29,742 bases of DNA from Entrophospora sp. SA101 (Eukaryota; Glomeromycota; Glomeromycetes; Entrophosporales; Entrophosporaceae), in contig CAUDNR010000332.1 in the NCBI GenBank assembly GCA_958430865.1, positions 4,626 to 34,367 of the forward strand, written 5' to 3'. The notes beneath the pieces were generated by a model. It was not told the DNA's origin. It was given only the letters and a program-made list of their open reading frames with translations, and searched no databases. This document shows, piece after piece, positions 10,319 to 20,957 of the stretch. The translations under genes and the position numbers were made by a program. How positions within the stretch are numbered: the first letter of the stretch is position 1; the number at the start of each line of letters is the position of its first letter.

Positions 10319-11885
10319 TTACACACTTGCAGTATTACTATCACTATTGATATAATTATTATTATTTGGAATAATATAAATATTACCACGATCATTATCA
10401 GCAATATTATTATTGATCAATTCATTCATTCTAGTTTTTTTTATATATCCATATAAAAACACAATAGCAATGTTAATAAATGCACAAAAGACACCTATAA
10501 CAGATCCAATAATAATTGCAACATTTGATGAGTCTGGTTGATTACTAGCAGTGCTGGTGGTAACTGAAGTTTGTTGATTAGCAGAATCAAATGCATTCAA
10601 CCATCTATAATTATATTTGTCACCAATATCCAATAATAAAAAATTTGGATAAGGCTCATAAAAAATTTCATCAGCAACAAGCCAGCCTATTAATTAATAT
10701 AAATGATATTAATAATATATTTATGTAAATTTTAAAAATTAGTTATTATAAGTTACCAAATGAAATTATCATATAATTATCATACAAATTTGCAGAATGT
10801 CCTTTATGTGATTTATTAATTTGAATATTAGTAGAATAAGTAATATTTGTTGGAACTGTCCATTGAAAGGGGGATTTTGTTGTATCTAATATTGCTATTT
10901 TGTCTGATTGCAAAGTACCACCATACACAATTATCCATCCATCAGGTGCTAAATATATATATGTATGTATATTAAAAAATATGTTTAATTAAAAAAAAAA
11001 ATGATAATTGATTTTTACCTAACACTGAAGAATGACCCTTACGCACAGAAGGCTTATCACCAACTGTTGTCTAATATAATAGAATATTTATTAATATCTT
11101 TTTAAAATATATATTATTATCAATGACTTACATTTTTAGACCAGGAATTTTGATTAATATTATATATGTATATCTAAATATATATATTTAAATCTTTATA
11201 ATTAGAAAATAATAAAAATAATAAGATAATAATTAATAATTATATAATATTACAATAGTTATATCATCTCCAAAAGAAATTAGATTTTCATCTTTCAAAG
11301 CACAAAAATTGTGATAATTTAAGCCTGTTAAAGGTGGACCACTATTACTTGGCATTAAGGTTGTAAATACCAAATTTTTGGTGTTGAATTTATATATCTT
11401 TGGATCATTAGGAGTCATTATATATGAGTTTCCATAACTATATTGTGTATACACTGTTAATTCAACACTATTTAATTGTGATTGTCCATCGAAATTTTCT
11501 GGGTCCATGTATCAAATGAATTTGTGTTTATTGAATAAACTATACCAGGTTGTGAAGTTCTATGTCCACCTATAACATAAAATGTGTCATTATTAGCTCC
11601 TCCTAATACCAGTGCTCCACCAACAAATGAAGGTATGTCAGATTTTGGAAAAATTTGTTTTATTGGTAATGTCTGATCAAGTGTAAATGATGTGGATAAA
11701 TCTAGGTAAATTATTTGGTTTATAATATCAGACTTAAAAGACTGTCCTCCAACCAAATAGAGTTTATCATTAAATATAATTAAACAGTGAGATTGTATAT
11801 CTAATAATTGACCAAATACCAAATATGTGAAATTATCTGATAAAAATAAATTAATAATAATTTTAATGAGTTTTAAACAGCATCT
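10319..11885 (-). pseudogene. Kelch copy A: kelch/transmembrane gene with frameshift and no start
   Basis: By alignment with copies B and C the exons are about 11885-11254, 11173-11132, 11070-11019, 10948-10757 and 10686-10319; all splice sites are intact. The kelch part contains NDKLYLVGGQ, LVLGGANNDTFYVIGG, ENLISFGDD, GRIIVYGG-type and MIISFG segments; exon 5 encodes DIGDKYNYRWLNAFD, a Thr/Ser stalk, one membrane segment (VAIIIGSVIGVFCAFINIAIVFLYG) and a short Asn-rich cytoplasmic tail. Two defects stand out. One base is missing at about 11501-11506 (TGGACCCAGAAAA against TGGACTCCAGAAAA in C), which moves the frame after SFDTWT. Also, the ATG and first signal-peptide residues of B and C have no counterpart: homology starts at LKLIKIIINLFL and upstream sequence is unrelated. 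It could still be expressed if the deletion is a sequence error and a different 5' exon supplies the start. Confidence 0.75.
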
Positions 11886-13130
11886 CCCTGCATAAATTCT
11901 ATTTCTGGTGCTGACTTACTTGATAAAAGTTATACACGTCTAAAACCGCCATTTTGAGTTTGATTATGTGTGTTGGTATTCGTCAGTATTAGGGAAACCT
12001 GGATAAACAATTTGTTTTTGTTGTTGATAATGATGCCGATATTGATGTTGATATTTATTCATTTTTAGCAGAATCTTTTTTTTTTTTTAAAAAGCGGGAA
12101 GAAAATGAAAAATTCAATAAGGAAATGGTTCTAAATTTGTCAGTAGGGCTGTTCTGTTCCTGCGGTCCCGCCACAACCTTTCTTATTTAATAAATGATAT
12201 TCAAAACACCCTACTCTATTAGCAGAAAAAAACTAATCATTGACAAAAAGAAATGTAGGTTATAATCGGGTTATAGTAACTTACTTTATTTCTATTTTGC
12301 ATATTTTTAATACTATGTATGATATAGCCAAAAAAGAAAAACGACAAACTTCCTTTTGTAATGAAGATTTTCCCAAATTTAGGGATGCTAATGGTTCGGT
12401 TCCAGACTGAATAGACTACAGTCTGGTTTAGGTATCAAAGACCATTTGAACCGTTAAAAAATTTTTTTATCATAAAAGTATTTATTTCGTTAAAAGTAAA
12501 ATTATATATGTTTCAATTTGAATTATTCATTTTATTTGTTTTATATACTCATTTTATTTGTTTTATTCATATATTCGTTTTATTTCGTTTTATTCATTGT
12601 ATTCATTATTTGTTTTTATTCAAATGTAATTCGAATACTAAATTCATAATGAATAAAATAAATAAATCATTTGAAAAATCTTATTCAAATATAAACCTGA
12701 CATTAAAAGAAATTTAGAAACCTGGTTTGATTCAAATCAAATCACTTTAAGATTTGTTTGATCCTTAATTATGCATTCCCAGGAAAGTAAATTTCCCTAA
12801 TTGTAATGACCCTCAAATTTAACGTTACATGGTGGACCCATTAACCTTAAAACCCCATCAGGGTTGACTATATAAATAAAGACTAAATTATTTTTTTAAC
12901 ATATAATTGAAATGTACATTTTTGTGACTTGATATTTAGTTGCTCAATGGGAATTTTGAAGAAAAAAAGTATAAGTTCATTTAAATGTTTTCATGATAGG
13001 ATTACACATTTCAATCAAGAACTTATCAAGATTTATATAGTACCACTACTGATCCAAAAAGAGCAAAAAGAAAACCATTGAATTTACAAATAAAATTTTA
13101 ATTTCTAATTGATTAAAATAATTTACCTTA
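11886..13130. other. Intergenic between kelch A and B; upstream part repeated at 21730-23720
   Basis: No gene. The stretch 11940-12160 matches 21730-21960 (shared TATTCGTCAGTA..., ATAAACAATTTGTTTTT, AAGGAAATGGTTCTAAATTTGT), and 12320-12435 matches 23545-23715 (CAAAAAAGAAAAACGA..., AATGAAGATTTTCC, GATATCAAAGA-type). So the region upstream of copy A is related to the region far upstream of copy C. A 69-residue frame at 12508-12717 is an artefact of the TTCATTTTATTTGTTTTA repeats listed separately. Confidence 0.6.
12516..12625. repeat. Low-complexity tandem repeat of TTCATTTTATTTGTTTTA type
   Basis: Roughly four to five imperfect units (ATTCATTTTATTTGTTTTAT, ACTCATTTTATTTGTTTTAT, ATTCGTTTTATTTCGTTTTA, TTCATTGTATTCATTATTTG) of about 20-25 bases follow one another. 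Confidence 0.65.
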
Positions 13131-13139
13131 ATGGTTTTT

Positions 13140-13310
13140 CTAGGTCAACCTTGAGAGTCTTGTGGATAAATGTAATGAATTGAACTTTTATGAAGATAAA
13201 AAACTGATAAATTAGTACATGGCTATAATTCAGTTGGTTGGAAGTCTCCAGGTGAATATTATTGAATTGAAACAAATAAAGGTTTTATTTCCAAGCATTA
13301 AAAAACCTAT
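13140..13310 (+). pseudogene. TLDc-domain fragment downstream of kelch B
   Basis: One forward frame reads SLVDKCNELN; another reads KLVHGYNSVGWKSPGEYY, a stop, then IETNKGFIS. The sequence GYNxxxWKSxxEYY...F corresponds to the conserved 'GGYNP..W' core of TLDc domains, which in this lineage occur in BTB-TLDc proteins. The tryptophan codon expected after EYY is TGA here. There is no BTB part and no complete frame, so this is debris. The same fragment, with different damage, sits downstream of kelch C (17675-17870), so it was carried along in the duplication. Confidence 0.6.
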
Positions 13311-13536
13311 TCATGTAGTTAATATAATGCACAATTTCAATTTAGATCATTCATATGACTGAACCTTAATTATGATTATTTATTTGTAATATGCTTACAA
13401 GAATAATTTCTTCTAGCAAATGAGATATAACATAGAATCCATAAATTAATAACATATATAGCATAGATCTAATAATATAAAAATACTAAATTAGAATAGT
13501 ATCTATCAATAATCACTATAATTGTGTATATCATGA

Positions 13537-15217
13537 TCAATATTTTACAGCTTCAGTATTACTATCACGATTGATATAAATATTACTATTACGAGATTGA
13601 TCATTATTAACAACATTATTGATTGGTTCATTATTTTTAATTTTTCTTTTATATAAAACAAAAACAAGAATACCAATAACAACAACAATGATAAAGATTA
13701 CACCACCTACAACAGACCCAACAGTTATAATTATATTAATTTTGCTATTTTCACCAGTGTTGTTGGTGTTGACTGGAGAATTATCAACACTGGTAGTAGC
13801 TGGAATTGGTTGATTAGTAGTGCTAGTAGTATTAATTATAACTGATGTAGGATCAAATGTACTCAACCATCTATAATTATATTTATCACCAATATCCAAT
13901 AATAAAATATTTGGATAAGGCTCATAACTATTTTCATTAATATAAATCCAACCTATTATTATTATTAATTAGAATAATGATATTAATATAAATAAATAGT
14001 ATAATAAATTACACTTATGTAAAATTTTAAAAATTAGTTATTATAAGTTACCAAATGAAATTATCATATAATTATTATATAAATTCACAAAGTGCCATCT
14101 GTGTGATTTATTAATTAAATTAGTAGGATAAGTAATATTAGTTGGAACTGTCCATTGAAAAGGGAATTTTGTTGTATCTAATATTGCTATTTTGTCTGAT
14201 TTCAAAGTACCACCGTACACAATTATCCTTCCATCAGGTGCTAAATATAAATATAAATACATATAAATAAATATATATTAAATTAAAAAAAAAATGATAA
14301 TTTTTACCTAGTACTGAAAAATGTCCATACCGTGCAGAAGGTTTATCACCAATTGTTGTCTAATATAATAGAATATTTATTAATATCTTTTTGAATATAT
14401 ATTATTATTAATGATTAAATAAAACTTACACTTTTAGACCAGGAATTTTGATTGATATTATACATGTGTATCTAAATATATATTTAAATTATTAGAGAAT
14501 AATATTCTCATTTAATTAAATAATAAAAATAAATTATAATATTACAATAGTTATATCATCTCCAAAAGAAATTAGATTTTCATCTTTAAAAGCAAAAATA
14601 TTAAAGTAATCTAAGCCTGCTAAAGGTGGCCCATAATTACTTGGTGTTAAAGTTGTAAATACCAAATTTTTGGTGTTAAATTTATATATCTTTGGATCAT
14701 TGTCATTCATTAAATATACATTTCCATAATTATCTTGTGTATACATTGTTAATGCAATTTTATTTAACTGTGACTGCCCATCAAGGTTTTCTAGGGTCCA
14801 TGTATCAAATGAATTTGTGTTTATTGAATAAACTATAGATCCATAACCAACAGTACCAGGTGGTGAATTTCTCTCTCCACCTATAACATAAAGTGTGCCA
14901 TTATTAGCTCCTCCTAATGCTAATGATGGAGAAGAAAATGAAGGTATGTCAGATTTTGGAAAAATTCGTTTTATTGGTAATGTCTGATCAAGTGTGAATG
15001 ATGTGGATAAATCTAGGTAAATTATTTGGTTTATTCGATCTAACTTAAAAGAATATCCTCCAAAATAATAGAGTTTATCATTCAATATAATTGAAGAGTG
15101 AGCTTGTATATCTAATAATTGACCATATGTGAAATTATCTAACAAAAATAAATTAAATATTATTGTTAATGATTTTAATAATTTTAAATAGTTATGATGA
15201 CTTATTAAGTCAACCAT
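13537..15217 (-). CDS. Kelch copy B: kelch-repeat, single-pass membrane protein
   Basis: Five exons: 15217-14546, 14471-14430, 14359-14308, 14240-14052, 13952-13537, encoding 456 residues. All introns are GT-AG (GTAATA, GTAAGT, GTAAAA, GTAACT donors) and phases close. The start is the ATG of MVDLISHH; a hydrophobic stretch (LLKSLTIIFNLFLLDNF) forms the signal peptide. Kelch-type motifs follow: NDKLYYFGGYS, LALGGANNGTLYVIGG, KDENLISFGDD, PSARYGHFSVLAPDGRIIVYGG, NNYMIISFGN. The juxtamembrane stalk (about residues 348-388) is Thr/Ser/Asn/Pro-rich with several N-x-S/T sites. A membrane helix at about 390-418 (INIIITVGSVVGG...ILVFVLYKRK) ends in basic residues, giving an extracellular propeller and a short Asn-rich tail. 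Kelch propellers bind proteins or glycans; some fungal ones are copper oxidases, but no oxidase residues are evident. Function is unknown; a surface recognition or adhesion role is inference. Confidence 0.85.
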
Positions 15218-15990
15218 ATTTTTAAAAAAATTAAAACTATGAAAAAAAAAGGATATATTTGTTTGTCTACATAAATTAACACAAAACATTGTACTCTGTT
15301 TACTGCTATCTTGTAATCTCACAAGAAAGTTACTCAAGAAACTAATATTGAATTTAAGTTTTAGTTTTTTACTGTTTCTGCATGTGCAAACGTAATCCTT
15401 AATTGAAGTTTATTTGGTGATGTGAAATCGAAATTGTGATTAATTTTAAGGATACCGGCTGCAACTTTTAATGATGGTTGCTACCACCTTTCCGTCATAT
15501 AAAAATGATTGTAACTGCCTTTACGACCATTTTGTTTCCTTTTTTAGGTTGCGAAATGGAACACTAATTAATTTTCATATATAAGATAAAAATAATTTAG
15601 AGTTAACACAATAATGTTGTACACAAGACATGTCCGCCTAACATTGAGCAGACATAAACATGACCTGGTCCTGGTGGGAGCTACCCTGATGGTACGAACT
15701 CTGAAAAGGCGGTGAAAATTTTGCAAAATTTACAATCACTAATTAATATTATTATTTATTATTTTAAACACTATAAATATGAATGCCTTTTAAAATTATA
15801 AACTATTTGTTAAAAGAATAACACAAATAACATTTAAACTTGTCATGGCATATTGGGATTACTTTATTCCCACACCAACCACCTAAGACTAATAATTTCA
15901 AATTCATGCGACATTCAAATACTCAAACATTTAAAAACATAAATAATTTAGATAAGAAGCTTAAATTATTAGCATATCTCAAATTACTAT
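15218..15990. other. Upstream region of kelch B, nearly identical to that of kelch C
   Basis: 15440-15990 aligns with 20275-20850 almost base for base (for example the block starting AGGATACCGGCTGCAACTTT at 15450 and 20282). It contains the putative promoter of kelch B but no clear gene. A 70-residue plus-strand frame at 15840 is antisense to a conserved minus-strand stretch that reads CRMNLKLLVLGGWCGNKVIP, possibly a further transposase remnant. Confidence 0.55.
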
Positions 15991-16243
15991 TCAATCTGTA
16001 CATGTGCTTGCATAATGATCAAACTGCCTACACTTTCCACATTTACATTTGAAACTTCACCAAATTTATTATCATTGGATATTATTCTATTTTACTTTGG
16101 AAAAGAAAGGTTAATATGTCATGGACGTTCTATTTTTGAGAATGGACATTATGGTGTTTTGTAAGATCTGTTGTGTTTACCTGGTTTTGTACATTCATAT
16201 GTTAACCTTGTTACAGCACCATCTTCAGATTCTGCAGCTTATG
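15991..16243 (-). pseudogene. MULE/FAR1-like remnant: DNA-binding piece and CCHC zinc knuckle
   Basis: On the minus strand 16243-16155 reads AAESEDGAVTRLTYECTKPGKHNRSYK, which resembles the start of FAR1-type domains of MULE transposase relatives. 16055-15991 reads FKCKCGKCRQFDHYASTCTD followed by TGA, a textbook CCHC zinc knuckle (C-x2-C-x4-H-x4-C), commonly at the C-terminus of such proteins. The part between is too short for a catalytic domain and has stops, so this is an internally deleted remnant. Copy C has the knuckle (20857-20922) but not the first piece. Confidence 0.55.
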
Positions 16244-16266
16244 TAAAAAATAAAATTTTTAGATAA

Positions 16267-16268
<2 letters not shown>

Positions 16269-16305
<37 letters not shown>
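16269..16305. repeat. (TAA)n microsatellite
   Basis: About twelve uninterrupted TAA units. Confidence 0.95.
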
Positions 16306-16307
<2 letters not shown>

Positions 16308-16871
16308 CAATGCACCAAGCTGTCATATATAGTGATGCACTATTAGTGACAAACATCACAGACATTAACCTCCTTATCTTTTAGTTCTGTAAGCATCATT
16401 TTTGTTTTGTTCATTACTTCAATATAAGTTTCACATTCTGAACTTACATTATATGCTTTCCATATGTAAAGTTTACCTTCAGAGGTCAATAAGACTGTTC
16501 CTAATAAATATTTATTTTTATGTTAAACCATTCATCAAAGGTTAAAGTTGCACCTAATGGTTCTTCTTGAGTGGTATTTCCATAGCTTTATCCAAATTAA
16601 CAATAACTTTTAAAATTTCACCACCAAGAACATGACAATCTGGTAATTTGAAAGAAGGATTCAAAAAATTGAAAAATTCTTTAGCTTCCGGTTTATTAAC
16701 GCATGATAATACCCATACACAAGAAACTTCAAGTCTAAGTAATAAGGCATTAAATTTTTTTTGATCATTTTCAGATAAAGTCCAAACTATGGAACCATGT
16801 GATGAAGACCTGGTGATCATTTTATGGAAAAATTTGTCAAGGAGGTCTGAGAAGTTGTAGAAATTGTGCAA
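16300..16871 (-). pseudogene. hAT-type (DUF659) transposase fragment with frameshifts
   Basis: From 16871 an open frame of 105 codons runs to 16554 (…NFSDLLDKFFHKMITRSS…LPDCHVLGGEILKVIVNLDKA). It then shifts to EEPLGATLTFDEWFNIK, the 'TxxxDGWxNxK' segment, shifts again to KYLLGTVLLTSEGKLYIWKAYNVSSE, and a fourth block reads VMFVTNSASLYMTAW, the VTDSA segment. Order and spacing match DUF659 of hAT-like transposases. Three frame changes show it is dead. It differs in sequence from the plus-strand hAT remnant at 7150-8100, so it is a separate family or lineage. Confidence 0.7.
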
Positions 16872-17674
16872 GGTGAAAGTAAAGCTCTGAACGGTTCAGT
16901 TTCAGGTTAGTTCTGGTTTTAAATTATTAATTAACACAAAAAAAATTTATTTTCAAGTACAGTAAAACCCTCGTTTCAACAAACTTCGTTCCAGCTAATT
17001 ATTAATATTAACTATTAAATTCGCGTTTCAACGAATTTTGAATTGCATTTTAATTACTATTTAGCAATTTAATCATGAATTTGCACTACTTTTGTAATTG
17101 CGATTCAGTGATTTAATCCCGAAATAGCTTTTCAAGTACCAAGTGCAAAATCTACATTAAACTTCTATAAAGTTGTAATGTTATAAAATGGAAAATAAAC
17201 TATAAAAATAGATTAGCCATGAATCGACATTAATTTCTAATTCCGGACAGTCCGTGTTCGTGTCCGCTGACACAATTCCTAACATCACGGTTCGTTTCTA
17301 TTCAAAAGCTCCATATGCAACTTGTAAATTCACACGGATTTCATTTTCACTCTAGGACAGGGAGGGTATGTATTCTATTCCAGTATCCTATTAAAATAAA
17401 CAATTACGTGAATTTAGTCAAAATAAACAGACCAAGCATCTGGCCTCTAAATTCTAAGCAAACCGGCTAAACAAATCAACACCCTACATATACTGTATAA
17501 GAATAGCTCAGGGCTCTTTTACAGTGCATTATTATATTAATATGTTTTATATTATATGGAAGCAGGCTACAATGAGACTAAAATAGTAATAATAATAGTG
17601 AAGAAAATGAATTACAGGGTCAAAATTCTTTAAATGCTTTTTTACTTCCATTATTTATAAGGCTCAAACTCTCC
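16872..17674. other. Intergenic with one pogo-like terminal repeat
   Basis: No gene. At 16960 the sequence CAGTAAAACCCTCGTTTCAAC follows a TA and looks like one end of a pogo/Tc1-mariner type element; a related GCGTTTCAACGAAT follows at 17022. I could not find the matching second end before 17700. Confidence 0.4.
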
Positions 17675-17870
17675 TCTGAGCTTTGTTTAATTTAATTCTT
17701 CAAAAGGACTCATGATGGTTTTCTAAACCAGTTGTGAAAGTTTTGTGGATAAATGTAATGATATGAAAATAATGAATTAGTAGGTGGCTATAATCCAGTT
17801 TGTTGGAACATTAAAAACAAGAGTATAGATGAATATTATTGGATTGATAATTTTTTATTTTCAAATGTTA
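17675..17870 (+). pseudogene. TLDc-domain fragment downstream of kelch C
   Basis: Forward-frame pieces read RTHDGFLNQL, then SFVDKCNDMK, then NELVGGYNPVCWNIKNKSIDEYYWIDNFLFS. These match the order of a TLDc domain (RGTxDGF..., then GGYNPxxW..., then the final SFIFS). Frame changes and a TGA break it. It is the counterpart of 13140-13310; this copy keeps the WI that the other lost. Confidence 0.65.
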
Positions 17871-18050
17871 ATATAATTTTTAATGTAAATTTTTTTTTGA
17901 TTTGACACATATGACTGAACCATGTTTATTTATAATGAGAATAATTTATATCTTAAAAATAGTAATAAAATTTTCATTTGCTAGAAGAATATATATATTT
18001 AATTCTATCTACTATATATTAGATGTAAAAATAAAAACATAACATAGATA

Positions 18051-18380
18051 CAGTCAAAGCTCGTTAAATTCATAGGTTCGGCACAGTAAATTTTATGAAT
18101 TTATCGAATTATTGAGATTTTGTTATTACTATAAAAGGATAGGATTTTCAGAAAAATGAATGGGATTGGCTACTTATATATGAATTTAAAGAGCGAGATT
18201 TCATATATGGTGGTGACATATACAAAAAATCAGAGAGTTATGAATTTATTGAATTATTCCAATTATTGCAATTTTATTATTACTATAAATATGAAATTAT
18301 CGAATAAATTTTCAATATAAGTGGCACTAGTTCCTGAAAAATTATGAATTTATCACATATGAATTTAACAGCTTTGACTG
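18051..18380. mobile_element. pogo/Tc1-mariner type MITE with TA duplication
   Basis: The 330-base element starts CAGTCAAAGCTCGTTAAATTCAT and ends in the inverted form (ATGAATTTAACAGCTTTGACTG), with one extra base in the left end. It is flanked on both sides by TA (18049-18050 and 18381-18382), the target duplication of this superfamily. No coding sequence. The related site downstream of kelch B (about 13461-13500) lacks it, so it inserted after the B/C duplication. Confidence 0.8.
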
Positions 18381-18434
18381 TAAAATTAGAATAGTATATG
18401 TCTTATTAATTAATCATATAAATAACATGCATAA

Positions 18435-20059
18435 TCAGTATATTACAGCTTCAGTATTACTATCACTACCAATATTACTATTATGAATATTATGAAATTG
18501 ATCACTATAAGCAACATTATTAATCATTGTATTGGGATTATTATTTTTTTCTTCATTTCTTTTTTTTTTATATAAAACAAAAGCAATAATACCAATAATA
18601 AATATTGCACCCATGACTGACCCAACAATTATAGCTACCTTATATTTACCTAAAGTATCTGATGAAGTAGTTATCAAAGGATCAAATGTGTTCAACTTAT
18701 AATTATATTTGTCTACAATATCCAATAATAAAATATTTGGATAAGACTCATAAACAATTTCATCATCAATATAAATCCAACCTATTAATATTATTAATTA
18801 GTGATATTAATATAAATAAATAGTATAATAGATTACACACTTATGTAAAATTTTAAAAATTAGTTATTACAAGTTACCAAATGAAATTATCATACAATTA
18901 TTATATAAATTTGCAGAGTGCCATCTGTGTGATTTATTAATTAAATTAGTAGGATAAGTAATATTAGTTGGAACTGACCATTGAAAAGGGAATGTTGTTG
19001 TATCTAATATTGCTATTTTGTCTGATTGAAAAGTACCACCATACACAATTATCCGTCCATCAGGTGCTAAGTATATATATATGTATGTATATTAAAAAAT
19101 ATATTTAATCAAATAATTATTAAAAAAAAATGATAATTGATTTTTACCTAATACTGAAAAATGACCCACACGTACAGAAGGCTTATCACCAATTGTTGTC
19201 TAATATAATAGAATATTTATTAATGTCTTTTGAATATATATTGTTATCAATGATCTAATACAACTTACATTCTTAGACCAGGAATTTTGATTAATATTAT
19301 ATATGTATATCTAAATATTTAAATTATTAGAAAATAATATTCTCATTTTAATAAATAATAAAAACAATGATTAATAAATTATAATATTACAATGGTTATA
19401 TCATCTCCAAAAGAAATTAACTTTTCATCATTCAAAGCATAAATATTAAAATAATTTAAGCTCATTAAAGGTGGACCATCATTACTTGGTGTTAAGGTTG
19501 TAAATACCAAATTTTTGGTGTTGAATTTATATATCTTTGGATCATTAGTAGTCATTATATATGTGTTTCCATAATTATCTTGTGTATACATTGTTGGTTC
19601 AACTTTATTTAATTGTGATTGTCCATTGAGGTTTTCTGGAGTCCATGTATCAAATGAATTTGTGTTTATTGAATAAACTATAGATCCATATCCTACAGTA
19701 CCAAGTGGTGAATTTCTAACTCCACCTATAACATAAAGTGTGTCATTATTAGCTCCTCCTAATGCTAGTGTTTCACCACCAAATGGAGGTATTTCAGACT
19801 TTGGAAAAATTTGTTTTATTGGACCAAGTGTAAATGATGTAGATAAATCTAGGTAAATTATTTGGTTTGTTGTTTGATTTAACTTTAAAGAATATCCTCC
19901 AAAAGAATATAGCTTATCATTCAATATAATTGAACAGTGACCTATTATATCTAATAATTGACCAAATACCAAATATGTGAAATTATCTAACAAAAATAAA
20001 TTAAATATTATTGTTAATAATTTTAATGATTTTAAATGATGATTCATTAAGTCAACCAT
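18435..20059 (-). CDS. Kelch copy C: kelch-repeat, single-pass membrane protein
   Basis: Five exons: 20059-19391, 19310-19269, 19199-19148, 19066-18878, 18781-18435, encoding 432 residues with phases closing at every junction. The ATG of MVDLMNHH is chosen because it matches copy B and precedes the signal peptide (LLTIIFNLFLLDNF); the frame is open further upstream to 20125 but without need. Kelch motifs: NDKLYSFGGYS, LALGGANNDTLYVIGG, NDEKLISFGDD, VRVGHFSVLAPDGRIIVYGG, CMIISFGN. Exon 2 encodes the conserved INQNSWSKN. The stalk is much shorter than in B (about 20 against 40 residues); the membrane helix is at about 366-388 (VAIIVGSVMGAIFIIGIIAFVLYKKKR), then an Asn-rich tail ending SDSNTEAVIY. 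Compared with B it lacks DQT in SFTLDQTLPIK. Substrate or ligand unknown; surface location inferred from topology. Confidence 0.87.
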
Positions 20060-20956
20060 TTTTTTAAAAAAATTAAAACTATGAAAAAAAAAAGGATATA
20101 TTTGTTTGTCTACATAAATTAACACAAAACATTGTGCTATATTGTAATCTCACAAGAAAGTTACTCAAGAAACTAATATTGAATTTAAGTTTTAGTTTTT
20201 TACCATTCCTAATTGAACTTGTAATTTAGTTTATTTGGTAATGTTGTACGTGAAATTGAAATCGAAATTGTAATTGATTTTAAGGATACCGGCTGCAACT
20301 TTTAATGATGGTTGCTACCACCTTTCCGTCATATAAAAATGATTGCAACTGCCTTTACGACCATTTTGTTTCCTTTTTTAGGTTGCGACATGGAACACTA
20401 ATTAATTTTCATATGTGATAAAGGTAATTTTGAGTTACACAATAATGTTGTGCACAAGACATGTCCGCCTAACATTGAGCGGACATAGACATGACCCGGT
20501 CCTGGTGGGAGTTACCCTAATGGTACGAACTTGGTGGGTGATCTGCAGGGAAAGTTTTGCAAAATTTACAACCACTAATTAATATTATTATTTATTATTT
20601 TAAACACTATAAATATGAATGCCTTTAAAATTATAAACTATTTGTTAAAAGAATAACAAATAACATTTAAACTTGTCATGGCATATTGGGATTACTTTAT
20701 TCCCACACCAGCCACTTAAGACTAATAGTTTCAAATTCATGCGACATTTAAATACTCAAACATTTAAAAACATAAATAATTTAGATAAGAAGCTTAAATT
20801 ATTAGCATATCTGCAAGTTACAATCGAAAATAATACATCAATAAATAAAATCTATTCAATCTGTACACGTGCTTGCATAATGATCGAACTGCCTACAATT
20901 TCCACATTTACATTTGAAACTTCACCAAATTTATTATCATTGGATATTATTCTATT
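20060..20956. other. Upstream region of kelch C, duplicate of 15218-16100
   Basis: Putative promoter of kelch C. The block from 20282 on is nearly identical to that from 15450 on. It contains the second copy of the minus-strand zinc knuckle (20922-20857: FKCKCGNCRQFDHYASTCTD, then TGA). A 106-residue plus-strand frame at 20673 is antisense to this and crosses into the MITE at 20958. Confidence 0.6.
20857..20922 (-). pseudogene. CCHC zinc-knuckle remnant (copy C)
   Basis: Reads FKCKCGNCRQFDHYASTCTD and stop, the same as copy B with Asn for Lys between the second and third cysteines of the cluster (CGNC against CGKC). The four zinc ligands are kept. There is no open frame upstream. Confidence 0.55.
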
Positions 20957-20957
20957 T

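Noticed and set aside
13619..13813. 64-residue plus-strand frame, hydrophobic
   Set aside because: Antisense to the membrane segment and stalk of kelch B.
15840..16052. 70-residue plus-strand frame conserved at 20673
   Set aside because: Conservation follows from the recent DNA duplication; the minus strand there encodes the zinc-knuckle remnant, and the C copy runs into a MITE.
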